Notes under the pieces: generated by a model
Told to the model about the DNA's origin: nothing
Seen by the model: only the letters and a program-made list of their open reading frames with translations
The model's database searches: none
Source of the DNA: Candidatus Saccharimonadota bacterium
Lineage (GTDB): Bacteria; Patescibacteriota; Saccharimonadia; Saccharimonadales; Saccharimonadaceae
Reading direction: 5' to 3'
DNA length: 64,000 nt
NCBI GenBank assembly: GCA_016286785.1
Contig: JAEEUB010000001.1
Location: forward strand, 1 to 64,000
Translations under genes and position numbers: made by a program
Shown: positions 26,241-36,160 of the stretch, one piece after another
Numbering within the stretch: the stretch's first letter is position 1
How the letters are laid out: the number at the start of each line of letters is the position of its first letter

Positions 26241-27170
26241 CTATATTTTACGAAATATCTTATACAATAATCCACCAAACCTAGTGCTCATTAGATTATA
26301 GGTTTTTAATTTAGCCGTCATATATTTATTGTTCTTATAATTAGCCACATTCTGCTTAAACCAAACTAAAGTTTCTTTTTCATATTTTTCATCAATTTCT
26401 TTTTTTAGAGCATAATTCAAAAAATTGTATTTTGCCCAAAGCAGACCCACCTCCGCCGCTGCTTTCAGATCTTTATCGTTTCCCAAATATTCCACCGCCT
26501 CTTTTGCCGCTTTTTCTCTCATTAATAAACGTTCTTCAATTTTTTCGCTAGCAGTTATACTTCCCTTTCTCTCAACATATATATATAAAGATTCGTCTAT
26601 GTAGGTAACCTTTTTCGCTTTTGACATCAATTTATAAGTCGTTAAGGTATCCTCATGCTTCTTTCCTTCCGGAAAGATAATATTATTATCGGTAAACAAT
26701 TTCTTTTTATATAACTTATTCCAACTAATGATGTCGATATTTTCTTGCTTCGTTAACAAACGAATTGTGGCTTCTTTCCCACTTATTGTTTCGTTTTTCG
26801 GTTTTTCATTATTGTAACCACATATCACAATATCCGCATTACCAGCCTGCATTCCTCTGTATAAATCTAAAACAAAACCATCCTTCACATAATCATCCGA
26901 ATCAACAAACGCAATAATATCGCCCTTCGCCTTCTTTATTCCATAGTTTCTCGCACTAGATAATCCACCGTTTTTTTTATGAAAAACTCTTATTCTATCG
27001 TCTTTTTCTTTAAACTCATCGCAAATCTTCCCAGATTCATCGGTCGATCCATCATCCACTAATATTATTTCAATTTGCTTATAATTCTGTTTAATTAAAG
27101 AGTTTAAACATTTCAAAATATAATTTTCTACATTATAAACTGGTACAACGATAGATATTAAAGGCTTCAT
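26241..27170 (-). CDS. GT2 glycosyltransferase
   Basis: 309 aa, with ISIVVPVYNVENYILKCL, VDDGSTDESGKICDEF, LSSARNYGI and AFVDSDDYV, the normal family 2 donor- and metal-binding motifs. The C-terminal 80 residues are basic and may contact membrane or acceptor. ATG overlaps the stop of galE (ATGA), so it is the last gene of the minus-strand operon GT8, GT2, glf, galE, GT2. Acceptor unknown; position suggests work on a galactose-containing chain. Confidence 0.9.
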   Translation of the reverse strand: MKPLISIVVPVYNVENYILKCLNSLIKQNYKQIEIILVDDGSTDESGKICDEFKEKDDRIRVFHKKNGGLSSARNYGIKKAKGDIIAFVDSDDYVKDGFVLDLYRGMQAGNADIVICGYNNEKPKNETISGKEATIRLLTKQENIDIISWNKLYKKKLFTDNNIIFPEGKKHEDTLTTYKLMSKAKKVTYIDESLYIYVERKGSITASEKIEERLLMREKAAKEAVEYLGNDKDLKAAAEVGLLWAKYNFLNYALKKEIDEKYEKETLVWFKQNVANYKNNKYMTAKLKTYNLMSTRFGGLLYKIFRKI

Positions 27171-28171
27171 TTTTCTTCAAGGCAATTTAGGTAATTTATA
27201 GTATCATTCATCGCATCTTCAATTGTTAATTCAGCCGTCCAACCTAAATCCTTCTTCGCTTTATCAGGATTAGCATACACCTCTGCCAAATCACCAGCTC
27301 TTCGCCCTACAATCTCATATGGTAATTTTTTGCCGCTCGCCTTTTCAAAAGCCGTCACCATTTCAAGCACCGAAGTTCCCTTTCCGGTCCCTAGATTATA
27401 GATCGAAACGCCAGGCTTCATTTTGTTTACGGCCGCCACATGACCCTTAGCAAGATCCACTACGTGAATATAATCTCTCACACCAGTCCCATCGACCGTA
27501 TCGTAGTCGTCGCCAAAAATCCTTAATTTTTCAATCTCTCCAGTCGACACTTTCATGATGATTGGCATTAAGTTATTAGGGATATCGTTTGGATCTTCAC
27601 CAATCAGCCCAGACGGATGCGAACCTACCGGATTAAAGTATCTTAAAATCGTCACCTCAAATTCCGGCTCCGCCTCTGCTACATCTTTCAAGATTTCTTC
27701 AATTATATGCTTTGTTTCACCATATGGATTCGTAATCCCTACGCCAGTTTGCATATCCTCCGTAAGTTCCGCAACCCCCTGGTCGCCATACACCGTCGCC
27801 GAGGATGAAAAGATAATTTTCTTAACACCATGCTTTTTCATGCACTCTAGCAGATTAATCGTTCCACAAACATTGTTTTCATAGTACTTTAAAGGCTTTT
27901 CTACCGACTCACCCACAGCCTTTAGGCCAGCGAAGTGAATTACCAAATCATATTGACCTTCAGAAAACACATCGTCCATTCCTTCCTTATCAAGCAAATC
28001 CACTTTATAAAACTTAGGCTTCACACCAGAGATTTTTTCGATTTTATCGAGCACCGTAATTTTGCTATTAAACAAATTATCCATTATCTCCACTTCATAA
28101 CCAAGCTTGATTAGCTCGATAGCAGTATGAGATCCAATAAATCCAGTCCCTCCAGTTAGTAAAATTTTCAT
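27167..28171 (-). CDS. galE: UDP-glucose 4-epimerase
   Basis: Interconverts UDP-Glc and UDP-Gal with tightly bound NAD. The 334-aa short-chain dehydrogenase-like protein has the Rossmann motif GGTGFIGSHTAIEL, the catalytic YGETK (Tyr-x-x-x-Lys, in NPYGETKHI), SSSATVYG and the C-terminal ...NLGTGKGTSVLEM. A GGAGG SD precedes the ATG by 7 nt. Next to glf it would supply UDP-galactopyranose for conversion to UDP-Galf. Confidence 0.95.
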   Translation of the reverse strand: MKILLTGGTGFIGSHTAIELIKLGYEVEIMDNLFNSKITVLDKIEKISGVKPKFYKVDLLDKEGMDDVFSEGQYDLVIHFAGLKAVGESVEKPLKYYENNVCGTINLLECMKKHGVKKIIFSSSATVYGDQGVAELTEDMQTGVGITNPYGETKHIIEEILKDVAEAEPEFEVTILRYFNPVGSHPSGLIGEDPNDIPNNLMPIIMKVSTGEIEKLRIFGDDYDTVDGTGVRDYIHVVDLAKGHVAAVNKMKPGVSIYNLGTGKGTSVLEMVTAFEKASGKKLPYEIVGRRAGDLAEVYANPDKAKKDLGWTAELTIEDAMNDTINYLNCLEEK

Positions 28172-28201
28172 TGTTTTTCCTCCTTTTTCTTATATAAACA
28201 A

Positions 28202-29344
28202 TCAAGATAATTCACCGACTAAATCCATAGCGTTCTTTATCGCTTTGTCCATATCCCAGTATTGGTAAGCTCCAAGCCTCCCGCCCAGAATCATATTTGG
28301 ATATTTTTTATTACACAACTTAACATATTCATCGTACAGTTTTCTTGATTCTTCATTGTTCACTGGATAATATGCTTCTCCGCCCTTACTAAAATCAGTT
28401 GGATACTCTCGCGATATATAAGAAATCTTTTGTTTCACAATCTCAGGTTGATGAATCTGATAATACTTATAATCGTGCGTTCTAGTATAAGGAACATCAC
28501 TATCAGCTTCATTTATTACCGCTTCTCCAAGTCCGTTTTCCGTCTTCTCACTCTCAAATCTTAACGACCTCCACGGCAAAACACCCAATTCATAATCTAG
28601 TAATTCATCCACCTGACCACAATAAATAATCGTTATTTCGTCAGGCAAAGTTTCCTTGATATCCTTAAAATCTATGCCTAGTTTTACATCGATATTCCTA
28701 GACTCTAACATCTTTTCAACCATTCTAGTATATCCCCCTTTCGGGATTCCTTGATATTTAGCCGTCATAAAATACCTATTATTATGCGAAAATCTTACCG
28801 GTATTCTACTGAGTATTTCTGCCGACAGATTAATTGCTGAAGTATTCCACTGTTTTTCCGTATAGTTTTTCAAAAAGGCTTTATAAAGTTTTTCACCAAC
28901 TAAACTAATTCCCTTCTCCTCAAAATTTCGCGGCTCAACTATTCCATATTTTTTCTTACCATCTTCCGCTTCTTTAGTTACAAATTCTTCAGCCTCATCT
29001 GCCGTCATGTTTGTTTCGTATAATAAATTTATCGTATCAAGATTAATCGGTATAGGATAAAGTTTTCCTTTGTGTCGGGTATTTACTGTATGAACATAAT
29101 CATTAAACTCAGCAAATTGAGTAATATATTTCCAGACTTCATCTATTTCCGTATGAAAAATATGAGATCCATATTTATGCACTTCTACTCCAGTTTCTTC
29201 ATCTGTATATGAATATATATTTCCTGCTAAATGTGGACGCCGATCAATTATTAACACCTTTTTGCCAGCACTAGACAATCTTTCCGCTACCGTAGCACCA
29301 AAAATCCCTGTTCCCACTACTAAATAATCATATTTTTTAATCAT
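28202..29344 (-). CDS. glf: UDP-galactopyranose mutase
   Basis: A flavoenzyme that converts UDP-Galp to UDP-Galf. I start at the ATG 29344 (MIKKYDYLVVGTGIFGA): GAGGAGGGAG lies just upstream, and the track's longer N-terminus is unlike the family. It has the FAD-binding GTGIFGATVAERL, HKYGSHIFHT, the NTSAINLSAEI region and the C-terminal GGRLGAYQYWDM. The 380-aa length is normal. The ATG overlaps the stop of the upstream GT2 gene (ATGA). With galE it argues for galactofuranose in the exported glycan. Confidence 0.95.
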   Translation of the reverse strand: MIKKYDYLVVGTGIFGATVAERLSSAGKKVLIIDRRPHLAGNIYSYTDEETGVEVHKYGSHIFHTEIDEVWKYITQFAEFNDYVHTVNTRHKGKLYPIPINLDTINLLYETNMTADEAEEFVTKEAEDGKKKYGIVEPRNFEEKGISLVGEKLYKAFLKNYTEKQWNTSAINLSAEILSRIPVRFSHNNRYFMTAKYQGIPKGGYTRMVEKMLESRNIDVKLGIDFKDIKETLPDEITIIYCGQVDELLDYELGVLPWRSLRFESEKTENGLGEAVINEADSDVPYTRTHDYKYYQIHQPEIVKQKISYISREYPTDFSKGGEAYYPVNNEESRKLYDEYVKLCNKKYPNMILGGRLGAYQYWDMDKAIKNAMDLVGELS

Positions 29345-30416
29345 TACTCTCCCTCCTCTTGCTATGTTTTGCCATTTTCCTGCAAGCATTTAGCAACTTC
29401 GTCTTTACTTTATCGTTTAATTCATATAAAGATCTTATCTTTATAAACTTTTCTGGATTCACAACTGCTAAATTGTTTACAATAAATTCTGCATCTTTTT
29501 CTAATCCTTTTACATCTAAGTATCCAGCCTTCTTATATCTAGAATAATCTTCCTTAACTACGCTACTAAACTCTAAGGCCGCTTCCTTTGTTAATCTTCG
29601 CATATTCCAAATATATCCACTCATCCTCACAATCGCAAGCGTTGTTCCATATTCATCCATCAAATCTCGTTCTTTCAAATAATCTTCTACCTCATCATAT
29701 TCATCTTTCACTGCATATATTTTTCCTGCAGATTTCACGGATGAATTCGGATTATCTTGTCGATAAAACAAAAATGCTTCGTCCATAAAAAAGACTCTTT
29801 TCGCCATAGCAAATACTTTAAAATTGAACCCAGCATCCTGATACGATGCTCCAGCCGAAGGCAAAAATCTTATTTTGTTATTGTTTAAAAAAGTACGCCG
29901 ATAAATCGCACTCCAAATACTTGGCTGCTGATAAAAAATATGACGATATTCCCTAGGATTAACTATCCTCCCAATTTCGTTCTTTAAAAAAAGTTCACTT
30001 GTCCCAGTGCTACCACCTTTTTTTGTTACATATTTATGAAAATTCGCTTTAACTACATCAACGTCATTTTCTTTAGCGATTTTGTACATCTCATAAAATG
30101 CATTTTGCGCTATAAAATCATCCGATTCCACAATTCCAACATACTCGCCCGTCGCTTTATCTAGCCCCATATTCATACTTTTACCATAACCAGAATTTTC
30201 TTTATCAATTATTACTATTCGTTTGTCCTTTTTGGCAAAACTCTTAATGATTTCCAAAGAATTATCTGTTGAACCATCATTTATGCATATTATTTCAATC
30301 TCTTTCAAAGTTTGCCCAACCAAACTGCTCAAGCATTCATCTAAGTATTTTTCCACATTGTATATTGGCACCAATACCGATATTTTTGGTCTTAATGCTT
30401 TAGAATGTTTTACCAC
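29337..30416 (-). CDS. GT2 glycosyltransferase
   Basis: 359 aa with the motifs KISVLVPIYNVEKYLDECL, CINDGSTDNS, GYGKSMNMGL and IVESDDFI. The GYGKSMN and ESDD variants occur in the wider EpsE/CpsIaJ-like group of surface-glycan GTs. A GTG start with GGAG about 7 nt upstream; it overlaps the 3' end of the GT8 gene by 17 nt. The C-terminus ends in a Lys/Arg-rich tail (KMAKHSKRRESND) that may bind membrane lipid heads. Acceptor unknown. Confidence 0.88.
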   Translation of the reverse strand: MVKHSKALRPKISVLVPIYNVEKYLDECLSSLVGQTLKEIEIICINDGSTDNSLEIIKSFAKKDKRIVIIDKENSGYGKSMNMGLDKATGEYVGIVESDDFIAQNAFYEMYKIAKENDVDVVKANFHKYVTKKGGSTGTSELFLKNEIGRIVNPREYRHIFYQQPSIWSAIYRRTFLNNNKIRFLPSAGASYQDAGFNFKVFAMAKRVFFMDEAFLFYRQDNPNSSVKSAGKIYAVKDEYDEVEDYLKERDLMDEYGTTLAIVRMSGYIWNMRRLTKEAALEFSSVVKEDYSRYKKAGYLDVKGLEKDAEFIVNNLAVVNPEKFIKIRSLYELNDKVKTKLLNACRKMAKHSKRRESND

Positions 30417-32280
30417 GCAATCTCCTTAGTGTTCGCCACCTTTTTGATCCATAAGGGATAACTGCAAAATAAGCTTTTACCGCTTTTTCCTTCATTTTAC
30501 CCTTAATCCCTCGCCGCATCATTTTACTATTCATCCCCTCCATCTTTAACCAAAACTTCGTAATATGCTGCAGAAGTTCTTCATAGTAAACCGTCTTCCT
30601 CGCATATTTCCAGAATTCCTGCGCGTAATCTTCAGTCGGGTCATACCATGGCTTTTTGAAGCCAGCATAGTGAATAATCATTGGATTAGTATGAGCTATC
30701 GCATATTCTTTCTGAACTTTATCCGGCGCATAACTAATAACATCCCTAACTCTACTATGATCATGGTCGACAATCATCCCCCACTTCATATCAATATATT
30801 TTACTTCACCCTCACACTCCAAATTCAATACATCCTGGTCGTTATATAGATGCGGTATTGAAGCAAGATCCAGCCACTCCGCCAAAGAATGCTTTTTGCG
30901 CATTCTATCTTCATTGAATAACAAGACGCCAGCCTGGAAATAATTATATGGATCTTTCATCTTAAAATCAGTTTTAACATATTCCATCGTTTCTCGATTG
31001 GCGTCATTTATTTGACCCAGAAAATCAGGATCACGAGTCGCCGCCAATATATAATCGCTAATATCGGTTTCATATAAGTCTGCGATGTCACCATTTATCA
31101 CTAAATCGCTGTCTAGATATAATACCTTCTCATAATCTGGCAACACCTCTTGAATCAAGAATCTGTAATATGTCTCTTCACTAATATGCGCATTTGCCTT
31201 TAGTTTGTATCCAGACAGTAAGCATGCCGCGTCGAAAAATCTAAGCGACAAATTATTGTATGATCCACACATACTTTGTAGAATCTTTTTATTATCATCA
31301 CTTACATCTGTCTGAATCAAAACTACATCATAGTTATAATTTTTATTCAAATGGTCAATTAACGACTGCAAGCAAGTCGCAAAAATCGCCATATAATTAT
31401 TACCAGCTGCAAAAACTATCGGAATCGTTTTCTTTTTGTCATCAAAAGCTGGAGCCAATACTTCTTGCGGTTCTGTTTTTTCAAAATAAACAGTCTGTAG
31501 CTCGAGTACTTTCAAATCATGATCATCTTTCTCGAGCTTCAAAAGAAAGATATTAAATAGTCTTTCCGCCAAATGACCTGGTGTCCTTAAAGCTTCAGTG
31601 TCATATCGTTCCATATTGGCGCGTTCGCAAAACTCTTTTAAAACACCAAACACAAACTCTGAGTATTTAAAGAATAATTCTTTCTTTAAAATATACATAT
31701 TGCAAAAACACATTGTGTGCCCATCTGCAAAATCATGCGCAACTTTACTATACTCTGGATATTTCTTATCAATAATATCAAGCATTAAATCAAAATCCTC
31801 AACATGAAGATGCGGCGCTGTCTTATAATGCTCTCGAACAGAATTCCATCGTCCTTCTAATCTTTGCAGATTCTTTCTTTCCGGTATCACTACGTCATAT
31901 CTCTTCACTAATGATTCAATTATCTTCTCATCGAAACCATATTTTTTTATCATGGCATCACTTGGGTAAGCTTCTATCACATTTCCAAATTCATCTTCTA
32001 TAAATCTCTTCCTATTAAAGCTAAGATACCGCCTGTAATGGAAGAAACCATAATAATCTAAATCAACATTTTTCCATGCATAATACTGCGCCGTCATTTC
32101 ACAATACATAGAATTTAACTCTGAAATATTATCTCCCGCATCATCCTGAATCATGCCTTTAATTTTCGTTTTAGCCTCTGAAGCCCCCAGTTGTATTGGG
32201 ATAAGATGTTTATTTGAAATTATCTTTGCAGGCTTGTGGCATGAAACAAAGATTTTTAGCTTAAACTCACTCTCACTCAT
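30400..32280 (-). CDS. DUF4422 domain fused to a GT8 glycosyltransferase
   Basis: The N-terminal 260 residues match DUF4422 (KIFVSCHKP, ELNSMYCEMTAQYYAW, YYGFFHYRRYL), found in capsule loci and thought to be a glycosyltransferase. The C-terminal part from about residue 285 is a GT8 domain (IPIVFAAGNNYM, the metal-binding DxD in VLYLDSDLVINGD, HYAGFKKPW). Two transfer domains in one chain suggest consecutive sugar additions. I place the start at 32280 (MSESEFK): TATAAT (32288-32293) ends 7 nt before that ATG and overlaps the longer track start. First gene of a five-gene operon. Confidence 0.88.
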   Translation of the reverse strand: MSESEFKLKIFVSCHKPAKIISNKHLIPIQLGASEAKTKIKGMIQDDAGDNISELNSMYCEMTAQYYAWKNVDLDYYGFFHYRRYLSFNRKRFIEDEFGNVIEAYPSDAMIKKYGFDEKIIESLVKRYDVVIPERKNLQRLEGRWNSVREHYKTAPHLHVEDFDLMLDIIDKKYPEYSKVAHDFADGHTMCFCNMYILKKELFFKYSEFVFGVLKEFCERANMERYDTEALRTPGHLAERLFNIFLLKLEKDDHDLKVLELQTVYFEKTEPQEVLAPAFDDKKKTIPIVFAAGNNYMAIFATCLQSLIDHLNKNYNYDVVLIQTDVSDDNKKILQSMCGSYNNLSLRFFDAACLLSGYKLKANAHISEETYYRFLIQEVLPDYEKVLYLDSDLVINGDIADLYETDISDYILAATRDPDFLGQINDANRETMEYVKTDFKMKDPYNYFQAGVLLFNEDRMRKKHSLAEWLDLASIPHLYNDQDVLNLECEGEVKYIDMKWGMIVDHDHSRVRDVISYAPDKVQKEYAIAHTNPMIIHYAGFKKPWYDPTEDYAQEFWKYARKTVYYEELLQHITKFWLKMEGMNSKMMRRGIKGKMKEKAVKAYFAVIPYGSKRWRTLRRLRGKTF

Positions 32281-32412
32281 GCTTTTCATTATACCATACA
32301 CACAAATACTTTATATACCCTATTGCTGCCCTACCCTAGTCATACCGCTCATTACAACACAAATAAATTTTTGGTAAACTAATCCACTAAAGTATGGTAC
32401 AATCTAATTCAT

Positions 32413-34056
32413 ATGAAGGGAGTTATAAAAACAAAAGAACTTATTTATGCATGCCTAATATCGTGTGCTATCGGCTTTATGCTATTTATAAATGAGCCAA
32501 TAACACTATATGCAAACAATATAAACGATTTCTGGTTCGACTTCTACGTGCTTATATTTCCATCATTATTATTTTTTTCATTAACCACCATAATACTTTT
32601 CATTATATTTACTGCATTTTTCTTTCTGTCAAAAAAAACAGCTCTTAAAAAGACGTATTATTGGGCTATCATTTTTGCAATATTTTGCTTTCTATGTGCA
32701 TATATTCACAGCAATTTCCTTGCTGGATTTTTGCCACCTTTAGACGGCACTAATCCAGACTGGAGTAGTAAAACTGCAAATATAATTTCAATAGCAACCT
32801 GTGCCATAATTGCTATCGCACTAATTGTTTCAATAAAAAAAGCTGGCTATCATAAAACTATCAAATACGCGTCCACTTTAGTTGCGGCCATCGTCTTTAT
32901 TCTATTCTTATCACTGGCTTCCACCGCAATGACAACCGACGTTTTTAAGCCAAAAGAATTCATTGCTACTTCTACCACAAAAAATATTAATCTTATTTCC
33001 AATAGAAATAACTTCGTCATATTACTTCTTGACGCTGTTGATTCTGTACAATTCGATAAAGTAGTTTCAGCTAATGAATCCTACCAACAAGCATTAAAGG
33101 ATTTTTCCTATTACCCAGATACCGTATCGGCATACTCCTATACAAGAGATTCAATTCCGTTTATTTTTTCGAATACTTGGAATGAAAATCAAACATCTTT
33201 TGCCGAATACTCGACTAATGCTTATAATAATTCCGAGTTTTTCAAAAAGCTCTCAGAAAAAGGATATAACAAAAATTTTTACGAATATGAACTGACTTGG
33301 AATAATCAAAAAGCTACAGAGTTCAACAATATAGAAAGTCCGTCAAGCGGAAGTATTAAAAAGAAAGCATTACTAAAACAAGAAATTAAATATATTCTTT
33401 ATAAATCACTGCCTTTTCCACTTAAATATCTTTCCAAAATTGAAACCTTAGACTTCTCAGAAACAAAACCGATTAATGACGTTTTTCAATGGGATAACTT
33501 GATTTTTTATAATGACTACCTCAGACGACCCACAGAAAAAACCGACCAAAACTACTTCAGTTTTATACATATCGAAGGCGGCCATACGCCATTTAATGTC
33601 ACCGAGAATCTCGAACCCATCCCAGAAAATGATGGCACCTACGAACAAAAACTTGAAGCAAATATGAAAATAATCGAAAATTATCTAAACAGACTAAAAA
33701 ACAATAACGCGTATAATAATTCCACTATCATCATTATGGCCGATCACGGGTTTTGGTATGGAACAAGTAGCCGTGCCAATCCAATTCTCTACATTAAGGG
33801 AACCAATGAAAAACACAACAAAATGACAGTCTCTCAAAAACAAATATCCTTCGAAGATCTCAGCGATGCATTTATAGAGCTACTTAACAATAAAAAAAGC
33901 GATGAAATATTTGAAAACATACCAACCTCAGGTCGGATTCGACGCCACATATATAATGGATTTGGCGAAGAAGATAGATTAATCGAATATAATCAAACTG
34001 GTAACGCTTGGGAAGACAAAAAGCTACAACCAACTGGAAGGGAGTATAATCTATGA
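32413..34056 (+). CDS. Sulfatase-fold membrane protein, LTA synthase-like
   Basis: About five N-terminal membrane helices (1-180), then an extracytoplasmic alkaline-phosphatase-superfamily domain: the first metal motif NFVILLLDAVDS, a candidate nucleophile in SYTRDSIPFIFSN, HIEGGHTPF, and the metal-binding IIIMADHGFW. Enzymes of this design transfer phosphoglycerol or phosphoethanolamine groups to polymers outside the cell; which group here is unknown. 547 aa. TACAAT (32398-32403) lies 9 nt before the ATG. Its stop overlaps the ATG of the YidC-TagF fusion, so the two products are made together. Confidence 0.85.
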   Translation: MKGVIKTKELIYACLISCAIGFMLFINEPITLYANNINDFWFDFYVLIFPSLLFFSLTTIILFIIFTAFFFLSKKTALKKTYYWAIIFAIFCFLCAYIHSNFLAGFLPPLDGTNPDWSSKTANIISIATCAIIAIALIVSIKKAGYHKTIKYASTLVAAIVFILFLSLASTAMTTDVFKPKEFIATSTTKNINLISNRNNFVILLLDAVDSVQFDKVVSANESYQQALKDFSYYPDTVSAYSYTRDSIPFIFSNTWNENQTSFAEYSTNAYNNSEFFKKLSEKGYNKNFYEYELTWNNQKATEFNNIESPSSGSIKKKALLKQEIKYILYKSLPFPLKYLSKIETLDFSETKPINDVFQWDNLIFYNDYLRRPTEKTDQNYFSFIHIEGGHTPFNVTENLEPIPENDGTYEQKLEANMKIIENYLNRLKNNNAYNNSTIIIMADHGFWYGTSSRANPILYIKGTNEKHNKMTVSQKQISFEDLSDAFIELLNNKKSDEIFENIPTSGRIRRHIYNGFGEEDRLIEYNQTGNAWEDKKLQPTGREYNL

Positions 34057-35951
34057 TTTTCGTTGATTTTCTCGGCTGGATTATGAAATTATGCTACAGT
34101 GTCGTAAGTAATTATGGCGCAGCAATTATCTTATTCACTTTAATTAGCAAAATAATCCTTCTACCAATTTCGATTTGGGTTCAAAAGAACTCTATCAAAA
34201 TGGTAAAAATGCAACCCGAAATCAATCTCCTCAAAGTAAAATATTTTGGCGACAAAGATACTATCGCAGAGGAAGAATCAAAAATATACAAAAAATATAA
34301 ATATAATCCCTTAGCCTCCCTCGTGCCGCTTATCGCGCAAATCGTTCTACTCCTGAGTATAGTAGAAATCGTTAAAAACCCTACTCTATATATTGGAGTT
34401 GAGAATCTCGACTATTATTTCCTTGGCTTTAACCTACGCTGGATTGCCTCCGAAAATGGTGGAACTGCTATCTGGATTCCTATTATTGCCGGTCTTTCTG
34501 CCCTCGCACTTTGTATTAGCCAAAATATCATGAATGTTCTTCAAGCCGAACAATCTAAATGGAATAAATACGGCATGCTTGTTTTATCGGTCGGATTGTC
34601 GGTTTATCTAGGCACATTTGTTACAGCAGGAGTAGCCCTCTATTGGACTGCCAGCAATCTCATGGCTATCTTCCAACAATGGATTCTTAACATTTTCATT
34701 AATCCTAAAAAGCATGTCGACTATAAAGCGCTAGACAAATCACGCCAGGAATTAAAAGAACTCGAAAACATCGCAAAATCCCACAAACGTACCAAGGAAC
34801 AGATAAAAAAAGAAAAAGATGATTATAAAAGATTCTTTTCTATCGCCAATAAAAAACTTGTTTTCTATTCTGAAAGTAACGGTTTTTATAAGTATTACAA
34901 AGGTATAATAGAATACATCCTCAACAATACCAATCTTACAATTCACTATATTACTAGCGATTACAACGATCAAATCTTTGAGCTCGCCAAAACCGAAAAA
35001 CACATCAAACCATATTATATCGAAGAGAAAAAACTTATTACCCTAATGATGAAAATGGATGCTGATGTTGTCGTAATGACTATGCCAGATATTAATAATT
35101 ATCACATCAAACGCAGTTATATCCGAAAAGATATCGAATATATTTATGTGCCTCACGGAATTGATAGTCTAAATCTCACCATGCGTAAAGGGTCAATGGA
35201 TAATTATGATTCCATTCTTGTAACCGGTAAACATCAACGCGAGGAATGCGAAAAGACCAATGAAGTCTACAATTTAAAAAATCGCAAAATTATAGACTGG
35301 GGTTATTCACTACTAGACGACATGATCTCAGAATATAAGAAAACCAAGAAAAAATCCAGCAAAGAGAAAACCGTCATGATTGCTCCATCGTGGCAAAAAG
35401 ATAATATTATCGACTTATGTTTGGATAAAATATTAAAATCCGTCAAAGGTAAAAAATATAAAGTCATTGTAAGACCACACCCTCAACAAGTTCGCCATAT
35501 GAAAGATCTATTTGAAAAGATGAAAGAGAAATACAATAATACTAATATCGTCATTCAGACAGATTTTTCCAATACGGATTCAGTGTTTAATGCAGACTTA
35601 TTAATTACGGATTGGTCTAGTATTGGATACGAATATGCCTTCACTACCAAAAAGCCGGTTATATCTATAGATACGCCCATGAAAGTCATGAACCCTGAAT
35701 ACGAAAAAATCAAGGTTGAACCATTCAATATCTGGGCGCGAGAACAAATCGGCGAAGTCATCAAGGTCAAGGACGCTAAGAATATTGACTCTATTATTAA
35801 AAAAATACTCAAAGATCCCACAAAATATCAGAAAAAAATATCCGCCCTTAGGAAGAATTCGGTATATAATATAGGGAATAGTGCGGAAATAGGCGCTGAA
35901 TATATTATCAAATGCGTGCAAGCTAAAGTTAAAGAAAGGAAGAAAAAATGA
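34053..35951 (+). CDS. YidC/Oxa1-like insertase domain fused to a TagF/TagB-like transferase
   Basis: Residues about 1-220 resemble YidC/Oxa1: SNYGAAIILFTLISKIILLPIS, an amphipathic KMQPEINLLKVKY helix, later helices around 95, 150, 180 and 205. A charged coiled linker (225-265) joins them to a CDP-glycerol glycerophosphotransferase-type domain (265-620): YVPHGID, APSWQKD, RPHPQQV and LLITDWSSIGYEYA, corresponding to the HG, RPHP and TDxSS motifs of TagB/TagF. A stand-alone yidC exists at 48155, so this copy is free to specialise. Both copies carry Lys where the groove Arg usually sits. 632 aa; overlaps both neighbours by 4 nt. Substrate not known. Confidence 0.88.
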   Translation: MIFVDFLGWIMKLCYSVVSNYGAAIILFTLISKIILLPISIWVQKNSIKMVKMQPEINLLKVKYFGDKDTIAEEESKIYKKYKYNPLASLVPLIAQIVLLLSIVEIVKNPTLYIGVENLDYYFLGFNLRWIASENGGTAIWIPIIAGLSALALCISQNIMNVLQAEQSKWNKYGMLVLSVGLSVYLGTFVTAGVALYWTASNLMAIFQQWILNIFINPKKHVDYKALDKSRQELKELENIAKSHKRTKEQIKKEKDDYKRFFSIANKKLVFYSESNGFYKYYKGIIEYILNNTNLTIHYITSDYNDQIFELAKTEKHIKPYYIEEKKLITLMMKMDADVVVMTMPDINNYHIKRSYIRKDIEYIYVPHGIDSLNLTMRKGSMDNYDSILVTGKHQREECEKTNEVYNLKNRKIIDWGYSLLDDMISEYKKTKKKSSKEKTVMIAPSWQKDNIIDLCLDKILKSVKGKKYKVIVRPHPQQVRHMKDLFEKMKEKYNNTNIVIQTDFSNTDSVFNADLLITDWSSIGYEYAFTTKKPVISIDTPMKVMNPEYEKIKVEPFNIWAREQIGEVIKVKDAKNIDSIIKKILKDPTKYQKKISALRKNSVYNIGNSAEIGAEYIIKCVQAKVKERKKK

Positions 35952-36154
35952 ATATAATATCAACTTTTGGCTATATCGATCCATCAGTTATGACCTATGC
36001 CATTCAAGCTGGGGCCGGCATCATTATCGCAGTTGGCGCATTCGTTGGTCTCTACTTTAGAAAGGCAAAGAAGAAAGTCAACAAAAAACTTGGCGTCGAC
36101 GAAAACAAGAAAAAGGAAGTCGAATCCGACGATATCGAAATTAAAAAAAGGTAA
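35948..36154 (+). CDS. Small single-helix membrane protein with YIDP motif (68 aa)
   Basis: Starts MNIISTFGYIDPSVMTY, followed by one membrane helix (AGAGIIIAVGAFVGLYF) and a Lys/Glu-rich cytoplasmic tail. Small proteins with a YIDPxxxS-like start next to one helix recur in envelope-polymer loci as I remember them, but I know no function. The ATG overlaps the stop of the YidC-TagF fusion, so it is an operon member and a plausible accessory or client of that protein. Confidence 0.75.
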   Translation: MNIISTFGYIDPSVMTYAIQAGAGIIIAVGAFVGLYFRKAKKKVNKKLGVDENKKKEVESDDIEIKKR

Positions 36155-36160
36155 ATTACT

